A DNA stretch of 64,000 bases. Origin: Streptococcus sp. 1643. Its GTDB lineage: Bacteria; Bacillota; Bacilli; Lactobacillales; Streptococcaceae. Numbering within the stretch: the first letter of the stretch is position 1; each line of letters begins with the position of its first letter. The notes under the pieces are model-generated. The model had not been told where the DNA came from and searched no databases. It was given only the letters and a program-made list of their open reading frames with translations. A program made the translations under genes and the position numbers. Where the stretch lies: NCBI RefSeq assembly GCF_006228325.1, contig NZ_CP040231.1, forward strand, positions 569,001 to 633,000, in the 5' to 3' direction. Positions 1-9,880 of the stretch are shown piece by piece.

Positions 1-83
1 AAGATACTATTACCAAAAAGATTTGTGACCTAGACTTCTTTCTTTTGGAGAGGAACTTAGCTAAGTATCAAAAAAGAACGAAT

Positions 84-117
84 ACTCTTTATCATGTAAT
101 ATGGTAGAGAGTTTTTT
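84..117 (+). terminator. Rho-independent terminator of an upstream gene
   Basis: A 12-bp stem (84-95 with 101-112, including G-U pairs) with a 5-nt loop is followed by a T run. It presumably ends a transcript entering from the left edge; bases 1-83 show no recognisable gene. Confidence 0.7.
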
Positions 118-150
118 GTTAATAAAATCTTACAAAATGACATTTATATA

Positions 151-178
151 TTGCATTAAGTTAGATATATGGTATAAT
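151..178 (+). promoter_or_regulatory. Sigma-A promoter of the HTH regulator
   Basis: TTGCAT at 151-156 and TATAAT at 173-178 with a 16-bp spacer lie about 50 nt upstream of the GTG start at 227. Confidence 0.65.
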
Positions 179-226
179 ATATTTAAAAAGAAGCGCAACT
201 TTTTAAAAATGTGAAGGAGGACGCTA

Positions 227-436
227 GTGGCTAAAAATTTAAAATTAAAATTAGCTCGTGTGGAGCGTGATTTAACACAAGGGGATTTGGCAGAAGCTGT
301 AGGTGTTACTAGGCAGACTATAGGCTTGATTGAAGCTGGGAAATACAATCCTAGTCTCTCCCTTTGCCAGTCCATTTGCAGATGCTTAGGCAAAACTTTA
401 GATCAATTATTTTGGGAGGAAGAAGATGAAAAATAG
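227..436 (+). CDS. Small XRE-family HTH transcriptional regulator
   Basis: This 69-residue protein is almost entirely one Cro/CI-type helix-turn-helix: LTQGDLAEAVGVTRQTIGLIEAGKYNPSLSLCQSICRCLGKTLDQLF, where the TRQTI segment is the recognition helix. It has no sensor domain, as in the YozG-like group of tiny regulators. It starts at GTG 227 behind a strong AAGGAGG. Its end overlaps the next gene by 11 nt, so the two are translationally coupled. In Firmicutes such regulators usually control the membrane protein encoded beside them. The target and signal are unknown. Confidence 0.85.
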   Translation: MAKNLKLKLARVERDLTQGDLAEAVGVTRQTIGLIEAGKYNPSLSLCQSICRCLGKTLDQLFWEEEDEK

Positions 437-914
437 TTTTTTTTATTATCAATTATTAGACGAAAGAGAAGAACAACTGATTAACAAAGCTGGGACAGAG
501 TCTTTTTATATGTTTATCGGGCTCATTCTGTTAAGTTATTTGGTGGCTGTATTAGCACCTGCTCTTTTTAATCCTAATATTCTTCTGGTTACTCTTCTTT
601 TAGGAATTTTCTTCTTTTTCAACCGTGCACGACAACTTGGAGTGACCTACTATAGTCGTTTTCATTTTACGATTGTAGGGTGTTTGCTGGTGACTCTCGC
701 TATTACGACTCTCTTGATGTTGGAGAACTATCAATTCAATATCGAAATTTATAAGCACAATCCTCTGAACCTTAAATATTTGTCTGCTTGGGTTATTACT
801 TATCTGATTTACCTTCCTTGGGTTTTTATCGGCAATCTAGGCCTTAAAAGTTATGGCGAATGGGCTAAAAAAAAGTTTGAGCAAGATATGGATGAACTTG
901 AGAATGGAGAATAG
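426..914 (+). CDS. Four-helix integral membrane protein, partner of the XRE regulator
   Basis: This 162-residue protein has about four hydrophobic segments (roughly residues 28-50, 52-65, 80-98 and 120-140) and charged ends, so it is a polytopic membrane protein. I do not recognise a catalytic motif. The start ATG at 426 lies inside the end of the HTH gene, and GGGAGGAAG within that gene serves as its ribosome binding site. The pairing of a mini-XRE regulator with a small DUF-type membrane protein is common in streptococci and may sense envelope stress, but that is inference. Confidence 0.7.
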   Translation: MKNSFFYYQLLDEREEQLINKAGTESFYMFIGLILLSYLVAVLAPALFNPNILLVTLLLGIFFFFNRARQLGVTYYSRFHFTIVGCLLVTLAITTLLMLENYQFNIEIYKHNPLNLKYLSAWVITYLIYLPWVFIGNLGLKSYGEWAKKKFEQDMDELENGE

Positions 915-949
915 CTTGTTAGCTTTTTATCAATCTTGGTAAAATGTGT

Positions 950-955
950 TATAAT
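950..955 (+). promoter_or_regulatory. Extended -10 of the pncB-nadE operon
   Basis: TGTTATAAT (TATAAT at 950-955) lies about 75 nt upstream of pncB; the -35 region is poor. Confidence 0.5.
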
Positions 956-1030
956 AGTACTAATTTATCGGACGGTGTGAAAGTGGTAGAATACGTTCAT
1001 ACCTTTGTAAAGTAGGAAGAAGGAAAACAG

Positions 1031-2491
1031 ATGTATCCAGATGATAGTTTGACATTGCACACGGACTTGTACCAGATTAACATGATGCAAGTTTACTTTG
1101 ACCAAGGAATTCACAATAAAAAGGCGGTCTTTGAAGTTTATTTCCGCCAGCAACCTTTTCAGAACGGCTATGCAGTTTTCGCTGGCTTGGAAAGAATTGT
1201 ACATTATCTTAAAGACTTGCGCTTTTCAGATAGCGATATTGACTACTTGGAGACGCTTGGGTATCATGGAGAATTCTTGGATTACCTACGAGATCTCAAG
1301 TTAGAACTAACGGTTCGTTCTGCTCAGGAAGGGGACTTGGTTTTTGCTAATGAGCCGATTGTGCAGGTTGAAGGACCTCTAGCCCAATGTCAATTGGTCG
1401 AAACGGCTCTTTTAAACATCGTTAACTTTCAAACCTTGATAGCGACAAAGGCAGCACGTATTCGTTCAGTCATTGAAGATGAGCCTTTGATGGAATTCGG
1501 AACACGTCGTGCGCAAGAAATGGATGCAGCTATCTGGGGAACACGCGCAGCCGTGATTGGAGGAGCCAACGGGACTAGCAATGTGCGAGCAGGGAAGCTC
1601 TTTGGCATTCCTGTCTTGGGTACTCATGCCCATGCCTTGGTACAGGTTTATGGAAACGACTATGAGGCCTTCAAGGCTTATGCGTCAACCCATCGTGACT
1701 GTGTCTTTCTAGTAGATACATATGATACGCTTCGCATCGGTGTGCCAGCTGCCATTCAGGTTGCTCGTGAACTGGGAGACAAGATTAATTTTAAAGGCGT
1801 TCGTATCGACTCAGGGGATATAGCCTATATTTCCAAGAAAGTTCGCCAACAGTTAGATGAGGCTGGATATCCAGATGCCAAAATTTACGCTTCCAATGAC
1901 CTCGATGAAAATACCATCCTTAACCTCAAAATGCAACACGCCAAGATTGATGTCTGGGGGGTGGGTACCAAGCTGATTACAGCCTATGATCAGCCAGCTC
2001 TTGGGGCAGTTTATAAGATTGTGGCTATTGAAGATGAAACTGGTAAGATGCGCAATACCATCAAGCTTTCAAGTAATGCTGAAAAAGTATCGACCCCAGG
2101 TAAGAAGCAAGTATGGCGCATTACCAGTCGTGAAAAAGGCAAGTCAGAAGGTGACTACATCACCTATGACGGTGTGGATGTTGCCAGCATGACAGAAATC
2201 AAAATGTTCCATCCGACCTATACTTACATCAAAAAGACCGTTCGTAATTTTGACGCCGTTCCTCTCTTGGTGGATATCTTTAAAGAAGGAACATTAGTTT
2301 ACGACTTGCCTAGTTTGACTGACATTCAGGATTATGCCCGTAAGGAATTTGACAAGCTATGGGATGAATACAAACGCGTGCTCAATCCGCAGCACTATCC
2401 AGTGGACTTGGCGCGTGATATTTGGCAAGATAAGATGGATTTGATTGATAAGATGCGCAAGGAAGCCCTTGGTGAAGGAGAAGAAGAATGA
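1031..2491 (+). CDS. pncB: Nicotinate phosphoribosyltransferase
   Basis: The enzyme makes nicotinate mononucleotide from nicotinate and PRPP with ATP, the entry step of NAD salvage. The 486-residue length fits the long Gram-positive form. Family motifs visible include [11 protein letters not shown] at the N-terminus, [13 protein letters not shown] around residue 157 and [15 protein letters not shown] around residue 257, the latter two in the phosphoribosyl-binding barrel. The start at 1031 follows AGGAAGAAGG. The stop overlaps nadE by 4 nt (ATGA), so the first and last steps of NAD salvage are made together. Streptococci generally cannot make NAD de novo, which makes this operon important. 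Confidence 0.95.
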   Translation: MYPDDSLTLHTDLYQINMMQVYFDQGIHNKKAVFEVYFRQQPFQNGYAVFAGLERIVHYLKDLRFSDSDIDYLETLGYHGEFLDYLRDLKLELTVRSAQEGDLVFANEPIVQVEGPLAQCQLVETALLNIVNFQTLIATKAARIRSVIEDEPLMEFGTRRAQEMDAAIWGTRAAVIGGANGTSNVRAGKLFGIPVLGTHAHALVQVYGNDYEAFKAYASTHRDCVFLVDTYDTLRIGVPAAIQVARELGDKINFKGVRIDSGDIAYISKKVRQQLDEAGYPDAKIYASNDLDENTILNLKMQHAKIDVWGVGTKLITAYDQPALGAVYKIVAIEDETGKMRNTIKLSSNAEKVSTPGKKQVWRITSREKGKSEGDYITYDGVDVASMTEIKMFHPTYTYIKKTVRNFDAVPLLVDIFKEGTLVYDLPSLTDIQDYARKEFDKLWDEYKRVLNPQHYPVDLARDIWQDKMDLIDKMRKEALGEGEEE

Positions 2492-3312
2492 GTTTGCAAG
2501 AGACCATTATCCAGCAACTAGGTGTCAAGCCAGTGATTGACGCTCAGGAAGAAATCCGTCGTTCGATTGACTTCTTAAAAAGATACTTGAAAAAACATCC
2601 CTTCCTTAAAACCTTTGTACTAGGAATTTCTGGAGGACAAGACTCAACCTTGGCAGGGCGCTTGGCACAATTAGCGATGGAAGAAATGCGAGCTGAGACA
2701 GGAGATGACAGCTACCAATTTATCGCTGTCCGCCTGCCCTATGGCGTGCAAGCTGATGAAGCAGATGCTCAAAATGCTCTTGCTTTCATCCAGCCAGATG
2801 TCAGCTTGGTTGTGAATATCAAGGAATCAGCTGATGCCATGGCAGCTGCAGTTGAAGCGACAGGAAGTCCTGTTTCAGACTTTAACAAGGGCAATATTAA
2901 GGCTCGTAGTCGTATGATTGCCCAATATGCTCTTGCGGGTTCCCATAGCGGAGCCGTCATTGGAACAGACCATGCTGCGGAAAATATCACAGGCTTTTTT
3001 ACCAAGTTTGGTGATGGTGGTGCAGACATTCTCCCTCTTTACCGCCTCAATAAACGCCAAGGAAAACAACTCTTGAAGGAACTTGGTGCAGACCCAGCTC
3101 TTTATGAAAAAATCCCAACAGCAGATTTGGAGGAAGAAAAACCAGGTATTGCAGACGAAGTAGCCTTGGGAGTCACTTACAATGAAATTGATGACTACCT
3201 CGAAGGCAAAATAATCAGCCCAGAAGCCCAAGCGACTATCGAAAACTGGTGGTACAAAGGTCAACACAAACGCCACCTACCAATCACCGTATTTGATGAC
3301 TTTTGGGAGTGA
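2488..3312 (+). CDS. nadE: Ammonia-dependent NAD+ synthetase
   Basis: This enzyme converts deamido-NAD to NAD with ATP and ammonia. The protein is 274 residues, the usual size for the short form without a glutaminase domain. The P-loop of the N-type ATP pyrophosphatase family is clear ([18 protein letters not shown], about residues 46-63). [33 protein letters not shown] is the conserved metal and substrate region. It overlaps pncB by 4 nt and completes the salvage pathway. A large hairpin begins directly at its stop codon. Confidence 0.95.
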   Translation: MSLQETIIQQLGVKPVIDAQEEIRRSIDFLKRYLKKHPFLKTFVLGISGGQDSTLAGRLAQLAMEEMRAETGDDSYQFIAVRLPYGVQADEADAQNALAFIQPDVSLVVNIKESADAMAAAVEATGSPVSDFNKGNIKARSRMIAQYALAGSHSGAVIGTDHAAENITGFFTKFGDGGADILPLYRLNKRQGKQLLKELGADPALYEKIPTADLEEEKPGIADEVALGVTYNEIDDYLEGKIISPEAQATIENWWYKGQHKRHLPITVFDDFWE

Positions 3313-3527
3313 GACAGAAATCGGTAACTCGAAGAGTTCGATTTCGTTGTCTCACCCCCGCAACGATGACTAGGTTTGAAAAAGCTTGGTAAAGCGCATT
3401 TCAAACCAGACAGCGACTGCGTCAAGTAACTAGATGAAAAACTTGTTTTCTAGCTGTTACTGAGTATAGTCTTTTTACCCTGAGCCTAGAAATGAGAATG
3501 CGAGGAAGGCTCGGGGGACCTTTTTAG
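3309..3527 (+). repeat. Array of four stem-loops between nadE and the acetyltransferase gene
   Basis: About 220 bp contain four separate inverted repeats: 3309-3355 (starting on the nadE stop codon), GGTTTGAAA 3373-3381 with TTTCAAACC 3399-3407, AGTAAC 3425-3430 with GTTACT 3456-3461 extended by TAGA/TCTA, and CCCTGAGCCT 3478-3487 with AGGCTCGGGG 3507-3516, followed by a T run. The first can act as a terminator-like fold and the last resembles an intrinsic terminator. The architecture recalls the pneumococcal SPRITE repeats, but I cannot confirm this without an alignment. Confidence 0.5.
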
Positions 3528-3561
3528 CTTGAGCATTAAGCTTAGAAAGCGAGGTAACATT

Positions 3562-4113
3562 ATGAAAGCAATCGGTACGCAAATGTTAGAGACGAAACGT
3601 TTAATCTTGAGAAGATTTGTGGAGAGTGATGCGGAAGCCATGTTTCAAAATTGGGCTTCGTCTGCTGAGAATCTGACCTATGTCACCTGGGATCCTCATC
3701 CTGATGTTGAAGCGACTCGGAACTCGATTCGAAATTGGGTTGCATCCTATACTAATCCCAACTATTACAAATGGGCCATTTGTCTCAAAGAGAACCCAGA
3801 GCATGTGATAGGAGATATCAGCATCATTGAAATGCACGAGGAAGATTTAAGTTGTGAAATTGGGTATGTTTTAGGAAAAAACTTTTGGGGCCGAGGTATG
3901 ATGACAGAGGCCTTGAAAGCTGTGTTAGACTTTTGTTTTACTCAAGCAGGCTTTCAAAAGGTCAGAGCTCGTTACGCCAGTCTCAATCCAGCTTCAGGCC
4001 GTGTGATGGAGAAGGCTGGAATGTCCTATCTAAAAACTATTGCCAATGGTGTGGAGAGAAAAGACTACGTTGCGGACCTTATTTATTACCAGATATGCAG
4101 GAAAGATAGGTGA
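3562..4113 (+). CDS. GNAT acetyltransferase, RimJ/RimL type
   Basis: This 183-residue protein starts METKRLILRRFVESDAEAM a few residues in, the typical opening of RimJ/RimL-like N-acetyltransferases. The acetyl-CoA binding motif is present (IGYVLGKNFWGRGMMTEALKAVLDF). The ATG at 3562 behind GCGAGG is preferred over a TTG 33 nt upstream that lies in the T run of the preceding hairpin. The substrate could be a ribosomal protein N-terminus, another protein or a small molecule; nothing nearby decides it. Confidence 0.85.
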   Translation: MKAIGTQMLETKRLILRRFVESDAEAMFQNWASSAENLTYVTWDPHPDVEATRNSIRNWVASYTNPNYYKWAICLKENPEHVIGDISIIEMHEEDLSCEIGYVLGKNFWGRGMMTEALKAVLDFCFTQAGFQKVRARYASLNPASGRVMEKAGMSYLKTIANGVERKDYVADLIYYQICRKDR

Positions 4114-4135
4114 TTTTCTTTTCTGTTTCTATCAA

Positions 4136-4160
4136 AGTCAGACCTTGTCTGGCTTTTTTT
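4136..4160 (+). terminator. Intrinsic terminator after the GNAT gene
   Basis: AGTCAGAC (4136-4143) pairs with GTCTGGCT (4147-4154), followed by seven T. Confidence 0.8.
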
Positions 4161-4276
4161 GTGCAAAATTTCTAAATAAACTGATTAAATTCCTATTTTT
4201 TCCTATCATTGTCCCTGTTTTTTCTGGAGTTTTAGAGCTATAATAGTCCTATCAAATCAAAGAATGGAGGAAGGCA

Positions 4277-4987
4277 ATGGACAATGGAATCTTTTTTATC
4301 AGTGTTTTTCTTGCTGGAATTCTTTCCTTCTTTTCTCCTTGTATTTTACCTTTGTTGCCGGTCTATGCAGGGGTCTTGTTGGATGACAAAGATGGTGCTC
4401 AGGCTTCTAGTGGAAAATTTTCAATCTCAGTTGTTAGTTTATTGCGAACTATGGTCTTTATAGCGGGGATTTCCTTTGTTTTTATCTTACTGGGCTATGG
4501 AGCTGGTTTTTTAGGCAATTTGCTGTATGCTTCTTGGTTTCAGTATGTGACGGGTGCGATTATCATTCTCTTGGGCTTGCACCAGATGGATGTTTTACAT
4601 TTGCAGGGGCTCTACAAGGAAAGAAGGCTACAATTAAAGAGACAAGGGCAAAAGGGTAACGGCTATAGTCAGGCATTTTTACTGGGGTTAACCTTTAGTT
4701 TTGCTTGGACGCCATGTGTGGGGCCGGTTCTGGGGTCTGTTTTGGCCTTGGCGGCTTCAGGTGGTTCAGGAGCTTGGCAGGGTGCTGGTCTCATGTTGAT
4801 TTACACGCTGGGTTTGGCGCTACCATTTTTGGTTCTAGCTCTTGCTTCCAGCTATGTTTTGAAACATTTCCGAAAACTCCATCCTTATCTCGGAACCTTC
4901 AAAAAAGTGGGTGGTTTTCTCATTATCGTGATGGGAATCTTGGTGCTTTTGGGAAATGCTTCCATTTTGACTACATTATTTGAATAG
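4277..4987 (+). CDS. ccdA: Thiol:disulfide transmembrane carrier CcdA
   Basis: CcdA carries electrons from cytoplasmic thioredoxin across the membrane to extracytoplasmic thiol proteins. The 236-residue protein has six hydrophobic segments and the two conserved cysteine motifs: FSPCILPLLPVYAG near residue 21 and FAWTPCVGPVLGSVLALA near residue 145. It lies in one operon with a thioredoxin lipoprotein and MsrAB, so it most likely supplies reducing power to repair oxidised methionines in surface proteins. A TATAAT at 4239-4244 and GGAGGAAGG before the ATG indicate the operon promoter and start. This trio is known in pneumococcus. Confidence 0.93.
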   Translation: MDNGIFFISVFLAGILSFFSPCILPLLPVYAGVLLDDKDGAQASSGKFSISVVSLLRTMVFIAGISFVFILLGYGAGFLGNLLYASWFQYVTGAIIILLGLHQMDVLHLQGLYKERRLQLKRQGQKGNGYSQAFLLGLTFSFAWTPCVGPVLGSVLALAASGGSGAWQGAGLMLIYTLGLALPFLVLALASSYVLKHFRKLHPYLGTFKKVGGFLIIVMGILVLLGNASILTTLFE

Positions 4988-5000
4988 AGAGGAAAAAGAA

Positions 5001-5564
5001 ATGAAAAAATGGCAAACATGTCTCCTTGGAGTAGGCTCAATTTGTTGCTTGGCAGCCTGTTCGGCTAAAAACATGTCAGACGAGTCTACTATGAGGGAGC
5101 AATCCAAAACAGAACAAGTTAGTTCGAAAACTGCGACTAAAGGTCAGGAAGTCGCTGATTTTGAACTGACAGGTGTAGATGGCGAGACCTATCGTTTGTC
5201 TGATTACAAGGGCAAGAAAGTCTATCTCAAATTTTGGGCTTCTTGGTGTTCCATCTGTCTAGCCAGCCTTCCAGATACGGATGAAATTGCTAAAGAAGCT
5301 GGTGATGACTATGTGGTCTTGACAGTGGTGTCTCCTGGACACAAGGGGGAACAAGCAGAAGCGGACTTTAAGAATTGGTACAAGGGCTTGGATTATAAAA
5401 ATTTTCCAGTTTTAATTGATCCATCAGGTAAACTCTTGGAAAGTTATGGTGTCCGTTCTTATCCGACTCAAGCCTTTATAGACAAGGAAGGCAAGCTGGT
5501 CAAAACGCAACCAGGTTTTATGGATAAGGATATGATTTTAAAAGAATTGAAAGAAATGGGGTAG
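5001..5564 (+). CDS. Extracellular TlpA-like thioredoxin lipoprotein
   Basis: The 187-residue protein has a lipoprotein signal (LAACSAK, lipidated Cys around residue 19), a Ser/Thr/Lys-rich linker, then an AhpC/TlpA-type thioredoxin fold with the active site WASWCSICLASLPD around residue 83. It receives electrons from CcdA and reduces the MsrAB encoded next, acting on the outer membrane face. The ATG at 5001 behind GAGAGGA places the signal peptide correctly; an upstream ATG at 4980 lies inside ccdA and adds only charged residues. It corresponds to what has been called Etrx1 in pneumococcus. Confidence 0.9.
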   Translation: MKKWQTCLLGVGSICCLAACSAKNMSDESTMREQSKTEQVSSKTATKGQEVADFELTGVDGETYRLSDYKGKKVYLKFWASWCSICLASLPDTDEIAKEAGDDYVVLTVVSPGHKGEQAEADFKNWYKGLDYKNFPVLIDPSGKLLESYGVRSYPTQAFIDKEGKLVKTQPGFMDKDMILKELKEMG

Positions 5565-5573
5565 AGAAAGGCT

Positions 5574-6686
5574 ATGAATGATAAAGTAAAACTTTTTGTC
5601 TTGGCAGGGGTCATTCTCCTAGCCATAACCGGTTTCTATTTTCTATTGATGCGAAATGCAGGGCAGACAGATAGCTCGCAAATTGAGAAAGCATCAGTTA
5701 GCCAAGGAGGAAAAACAGTGAAAAAAACAGAAGTGAGTAAAGACGCAGACTTGCACGAAATTTATCTAGCTGGGGGTTGTTTCTGGGGAGTAGAGGAATA
5801 CTTCTCACGCGTTCCCGGAGTGACAGATGCAGTTTCAGGCTATGCAAATGGTAGAGGGGAAACAACCAAGTACGAATTGATTAACCAAACAGGACATGCA
5901 GAGACTGTCCATGTCACCTATGATGCCAAGCAAATTTCCCTCAAGGAAATTCTGCTTCATTACTTCCGCATTATTAATCCAACCAGCAAAAATAAACAAG
6001 GAAATGATGTGGGGACTCAGTATCGTACTGGTGTCTATTACACAGATGACAATGATTTGGAGGTAATCAACCAAGTCTTTGATGAGGTGGCTAAGAAATA
6101 CGATCAACCTCTAGCAGTTGAAAAGGAGACCTTGAAGAATTTTGTGGTGGCTGAGGACTATCACCAAGACTACCTCAAGAAAAATCCAAATGGCTACTGT
6201 CATATCAATGTCAATCAGGCTGCCTACCCCGTCATCGATGCCAGCAAATATCCAAAACCAAGTGATGAGGAATTGAAAAAGACCTTGTCACCTGAGGAGT
6301 ATGCAGTTACCCAGAAAAATCAAACAGAACGAGCTTTTTCAAACCGCTACTGGGATAAATTTGAATCTGGTATCTATGTGGATGTGGCAACTGGCGAACC
6401 CCTCTTTTCATCAAAGGACAAGTTTGAGTCTGGTTGCGGATGGCCTAGTTTCACCCAACCAATCAGCCCGGATGTTGCCACCTACAAGGAAGATAAGTCT
6501 TACAATATGACGCGTATGGAAGTGCGGAGCCGAGTTGGAGATTCTCACCTTGGCCATGTCTTTACGGATGGACCAGAAGACAAGGGGGGCTTGCGCTACT
6601 GTATCAATAGTCTTTCCATTCGCTTTATTCCTAAAGCCCAAATGGAAGAAAAAGGCTATGCCTATTTACTAGATTATGTTGATTAA
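5574..6686 (+). CDS. msrAB: Membrane-anchored bifunctional methionine sulfoxide reductase
   Basis: MsrA reduces the S-epimer and MsrB the R-epimer of methionine sulfoxide. The protein has 370 residues. Residues 8-25 form a transmembrane anchor. An MsrA domain follows with the catalytic [17 protein letters not shown] around residue 67, then a C-terminal MsrB domain with SGCGWPSF and [13 protein letters not shown], and the catalytic Cys in [12 protein letters not shown]. It starts 10 nt after the thioredoxin gene and completes the extracellular repair system with CcdA and the lipoprotein. Confidence 0.95.
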   Translation: MNDKVKLFVLAGVILLAITGFYFLLMRNAGQTDSSQIEKASVSQGGKTVKKTEVSKDADLHEIYLAGGCFWGVEEYFSRVPGVTDAVSGYANGRGETTKYELINQTGHAETVHVTYDAKQISLKEILLHYFRIINPTSKNKQGNDVGTQYRTGVYYTDDNDLEVINQVFDEVAKKYDQPLAVEKETLKNFVVAEDYHQDYLKKNPNGYCHINVNQAAYPVIDASKYPKPSDEELKKTLSPEEYAVTQKNQTERAFSNRYWDKFESGIYVDVATGEPLFSSKDKFESGCGWPSFTQPISPDVATYKEDKSYNMTRMEVRSRVGDSHLGHVFTDGPEDKGGLRYCINSLSIRFIPKAQMEEKGYAYLLDYVD

Positions 6687-6756
6687 GAAGTCTTTCCTAA
6701 GCAGTTAGAGGAGAATTTTGCTATACTGATACTAGTAAGTGGGAAAGGAGCAGAGC

Positions 6757-7494
6757 ATGACCTACACAATCTTAATCGTAGAAGATGAATATCTGGTAAG
6801 ACAAGGCTTGACCAAGTTGGTCAATGTAGCAGCCTACGATATGGAAATCATCGGTCAGGCTGAAAATGGAAGACAGGCTTGGGACTTGATTCAAAGGCAG
6901 GTGCCAGATATCATTTTAACCGATATCAACATGCCTCAGCTGAATGGCATCCAGTTGGCCAGTCTGGTCCGAGAAACCTATCCAGAAGTTCATTTGGTCT
7001 TTTTGACTGGCTACGATGATTTTGATTATGCCTTGTCTGCTGTCAAACTAGGTGTCGATGACTACCTGCTCAAGCCCTTTTCTCGTCAGGATATTGAGGA
7101 AATGTTGGGGAAAATCAAACAAAAACTAGACAAGGAAGAAAAGGAAGAGCAGTTACAAGATTTACTGACCGATAAGTTTGAAGGAAACATAGCCCAGAGG
7201 ATCCAGTCTCATCTAGCTGATAGCCAATTCAGTTTAAAGAGCTTGGCCAGTGACTTGGGCTTTAGTCCGACTTATATGAGCTCCTTGATTAAGAAAGAGT
7301 TGGGCCTGCCTTTTCAGGATTATTTGGTGAGAGAGCGTGTCAAACAAGCCAAGCTCTTGCTCTTGACAACGGATTTAAAGATTTATGAGATTGCAGAAAA
7401 GGTTGGTTTTGAAGATATGAACTACTTTACCCAACGTTTTAAACAGATTGCAGGTGTGACACCTCGTCAGTTTAAGAAGGGGGAAGGCCGATGA
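6757..7494 (+). CDS. YesN-type response regulator (AraC output), TCS09-like
   Basis: The 245-residue protein has an N-terminal receiver (VEDEYLVRQG; phosphoacceptor Asp in PDIILTDINMPQLNG near residue 55; conserved Lys in DDYLLKPF) and a C-terminal AraC-type double HTH (IAEKVGFEDMNYFTQRFKQIAGVTPRQF). The ATG at 6757 follows AAAGGAG; the upstream candidate at 6739 has no ribosome binding site. It overlaps the kinase gene by 4 nt. Order and architecture match the pneumococcal TCS09 pair, which lies at the same place after msrAB. Targets are often carbohydrate uptake or surface functions. Confidence 0.92.
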   Translation: MTYTILIVEDEYLVRQGLTKLVNVAAYDMEIIGQAENGRQAWDLIQRQVPDIILTDINMPQLNGIQLASLVRETYPEVHLVFLTGYDDFDYALSAVKLGVDDYLLKPFSRQDIEEMLGKIKQKLDKEEKEEQLQDLLTDKFEGNIAQRIQSHLADSQFSLKSLASDLGFSPTYMSSLIKKELGLPFQDYLVRERVKQAKLLLLTTDLKIYEIAEKVGFEDMNYFTQRFKQIAGVTPRQFKKGEGR

Positions 7495-9182
7495 AGCGTT
7501 CTTCTCTCCTAGTCAGAATGGTTATTTCCATCTTTCTGGTCTTTCTCATTCTCCTAGCTCTGGTTGGGACTTTCTATTATCAATCTAGTTCATCAGCTAT
7601 TGAGGCTACTATCGAGGGTAATAGCCAAACGACCATTAGCCAAACTAGCCACTTTATTCAGTCTTATATCAAAAAACTAGAAACCACCTCTACCAGTTTG
7701 ACTCAGCAGAAGGATGTCCTAGCCTATGCTGAGAATCCTAACCAAGTCCAAGCCAAGGGAATCCGAGATCTGTTTTTGACCATCTTAAAGGCAGACCAGG
7801 ACTTGAAAACGGTGGTACTGGTCACCAAATCCGGTCAGGTTATTTCTACAGATGATAGTGTGCAGATGAAAACCTCCTCTGATATGATGGCTGAGGATTG
7901 GTACCAAAAGGCTATTCATCAGGGAGCTAAGCCAGTTTTGACCCCAGCTCGTAAATCAGATAGTCAGTGGGTTATTTCTGTCACTCAAGAACTTGTTGAT
8001 GCAGAGGGGGCCAATCTTGGCGTACTTCGTTTGGATATTTCCTATGAAACTCTGGAAGCCTATCTCAACCAACTTCAGTTGGGGCAGCAGGGTTTTGCCT
8101 TTATCATCAATGAAGACCATGAATTTGTCTACCATCCTAAACGTACTGTCTATAGCTCAGCGAGTGAAATGGAGGCTATGAAACCCTACATCGAGACGGG
8201 GCAGGGCTATACGCTGGACCACCAATCCTACGTCAGTCAGGAACAGATTGCAGGGACTGATTGGACGGTTATAGGCGTGTCTTCGTTGGAGAAGTTAGAC
8301 CAGGTTCGGAGTCAACTCATGTGGACCTTGCTTGCTGCTAGTACTTTATCTCTTCTTGCCTGTCTCTGCTTGGTGTGGTTCAGTCTCAAACGCTGGATTG
8401 CCCCTTTGAAGGATCTGAGAGAAACCATGCTGGAAATTGCTTCTGGTACACAAAATCTTCGTGCTAAAGAAGCTGGTGCCTATGAACTGAGAGAAGTGAC
8501 TCGCCAGTTTAATGCCATGTTGGATCAGATTGATCAGCTGATGGCAGATGTGCGCAGGCAGGAAGAAGCGACCCGGCAGTATGAACTTCAAGCACTGTCG
8601 AGCCAGATTAACCCCCATTTCCTCTATAACACCTTGGACACCATCATCTGGATGGCTGAGTTTCAGGATAGTCAGCGAGTGGTTCAGGTGACCAAGTCCT
8701 TGGCAACCTATTTCCGCTTGGCGCTCAATCAAGGAAGGGATTTGATTTCTCTTTCTGATGAAATCAATCATGTTCGCCAGTACCTCTTTATCCAGAAACA
8801 ACGCTATGGTGATAAGCTGGAGTATGAGATTGATGAAGAACCTGACTTTGATAATTTAGTCTTGCCTAAGTTGGTGTTGCAACCTCTTATAGAAAATGCT
8901 CTTTACCATGGCATCAAGGAGAAGGAAGGTCAGGGCCATATTAAACTTTCTGTTCAGAGACAGGATACAGGGCTTGTCATCCGCATTGAGGATGATGGTG
9001 TTGGTTTCCAAGCTGCTGGCGATAGTAGTCAAAGTCAACTCAAACGTGGGGGAGTTGGCCTTCAAAATGTCGACCAACGACTCAAACTTCATTTTGGAGA
9101 CAATTACCAGATGAAGATCAATTCTGTACCTTCAAAAGGGACGATAGTTGAAATATACATTAATAAAATAGTAATTAGCTAA
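7491..9182 (+). CDS. YesM-type sensor histidine kinase, TCS09-like
   Basis: The 563-residue membrane kinase has transmembrane segments at about 11-31 and 277-300 enclosing a large extracytoplasmic dCache-type sensor, then a HAMP linker, a His_kinase domain with the phosphoacceptor in LSSQINPHFLYNTLDTI, and an HATPase domain (PLIENALYHGIKEKEGQG; EDDGVGF; GGVGLQNVDQRL). This LytS/YesM class (HPK7-like) pairs with AraC-type regulators such as the one upstream. The ligand is unknown; relatives sense sugars. The pneumococcal locus has zmpB downstream, which is absent here. Confidence 0.92.
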   Translation: MKRSSLLVRMVISIFLVFLILLALVGTFYYQSSSSAIEATIEGNSQTTISQTSHFIQSYIKKLETTSTSLTQQKDVLAYAENPNQVQAKGIRDLFLTILKADQDLKTVVLVTKSGQVISTDDSVQMKTSSDMMAEDWYQKAIHQGAKPVLTPARKSDSQWVISVTQELVDAEGANLGVLRLDISYETLEAYLNQLQLGQQGFAFIINEDHEFVYHPKRTVYSSASEMEAMKPYIETGQGYTLDHQSYVSQEQIAGTDWTVIGVSSLEKLDQVRSQLMWTLLAASTLSLLACLCLVWFSLKRWIAPLKDLRETMLEIASGTQNLRAKEAGAYELREVTRQFNAMLDQIDQLMADVRRQEEATRQYELQALSSQINPHFLYNTLDTIIWMAEFQDSQRVVQVTKSLATYFRLALNQGRDLISLSDEINHVRQYLFIQKQRYGDKLEYEIDEEPDFDNLVLPKLVLQPLIENALYHGIKEKEGQGHIKLSVQRQDTGLVIRIEDDGVGFQAAGDSSQSQLKRGGVGLQNVDQRLKLHFGDNYQMKINSVPSKGTIVEIYINKIVIS

Positions 9183-9207
9183 CTCCCAGTCTATTCTGGG
9201 AGTTTTG
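9181..9207 (+). terminator. Intrinsic terminator after the two-component system
   Basis: AACTCCCAG (9181-9189) pairs with CTGGGAGTT (9196-9204), followed by T. The stem begins on the stop codon of the kinase gene. Confidence 0.8.
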
Positions 9208-9291
9208 CTTTTAAAATTCAGAATGATTAGTTGGCCTTGATAAAATCAGTAAAAAAAGATATGATAGATAGTGACAAAAGAGGTATCAAGT

Positions 9292-9855
9292 ATGAAGGAA
9301 AAAGACATTCAAAGAGCAACAAGCCAGATTGTAGAAGATGTATTAGAAAAGGCTAATTTGAAGCAAGGAACTATCTTTGTTTTGGGCCTTTCTTCTAGTG
9401 AGGTGATAGGTGGTCAGATTGGTAAGGAATCCAGTCAAGAAATTGGGGAAGTCATTGTGAAGACCATTCTAGATATCCTAGAGGAAAAAGGAATTCATCT
9501 AGCTGTTCAAGGTTGTGAACATGTCAATCGAGCCCTCGTTGTTGAACGTCAGGTGGCAGAACAGTTTGGTCTTGAAATCGTCAGTGTCCTTCCTACACTT
9601 CATGCAGGAGGTTCGGGTCAGTTGGCAGCCTTCAAGTTTATGCGGGATCCAGTTGAGGTTGAATTTATCAAGGCCCATGCTGGATTGGATATCGGAGATA
9701 CTGCGATTGGCATGCATGTCAAGCATGTTCAGGTTCCAATTCGCCCTCTTTTGAGAGAAATTGGGCATGCCCATGTAACGGCTCTTGCAAGTCGTCCCAA
9801 ACTAATCGGAGGTGCGCGTGCGCAGTATCCACAAGATTCTATCAGAAAGTCGTGA
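9292..9855 (+). CDS. DUF436 / TIGR01440 family protein
   Basis: A 187-residue cytoplasmic protein of the conserved Gram-positive TIGR01440 family (YwlG-like). The family traits [36 protein letters not shown] and [14 protein letters not shown] are visible. No biochemical function is established. The ATG at 9292 behind AGAGGT is preferred over a GTG at 9271 that lies within 10 nt of the likely -10 (TATGAT). It sits alone between two terminator-like folds. Confidence 0.85.
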   Translation: MKEKDIQRATSQIVEDVLEKANLKQGTIFVLGLSSSEVIGGQIGKESSQEIGEVIVKTILDILEEKGIHLAVQGCEHVNRALVVERQVAEQFGLEIVSVLPTLHAGGSGQLAAFKFMRDPVEVEFIKAHAGLDIGDTAIGMHVKHVQVPIRPLLREIGHAHVTALASRPKLIGGARAQYPQDSIRKS

Positions 9856-9880
9856 AATTATTCTTTAGTAACAGAAGAAA

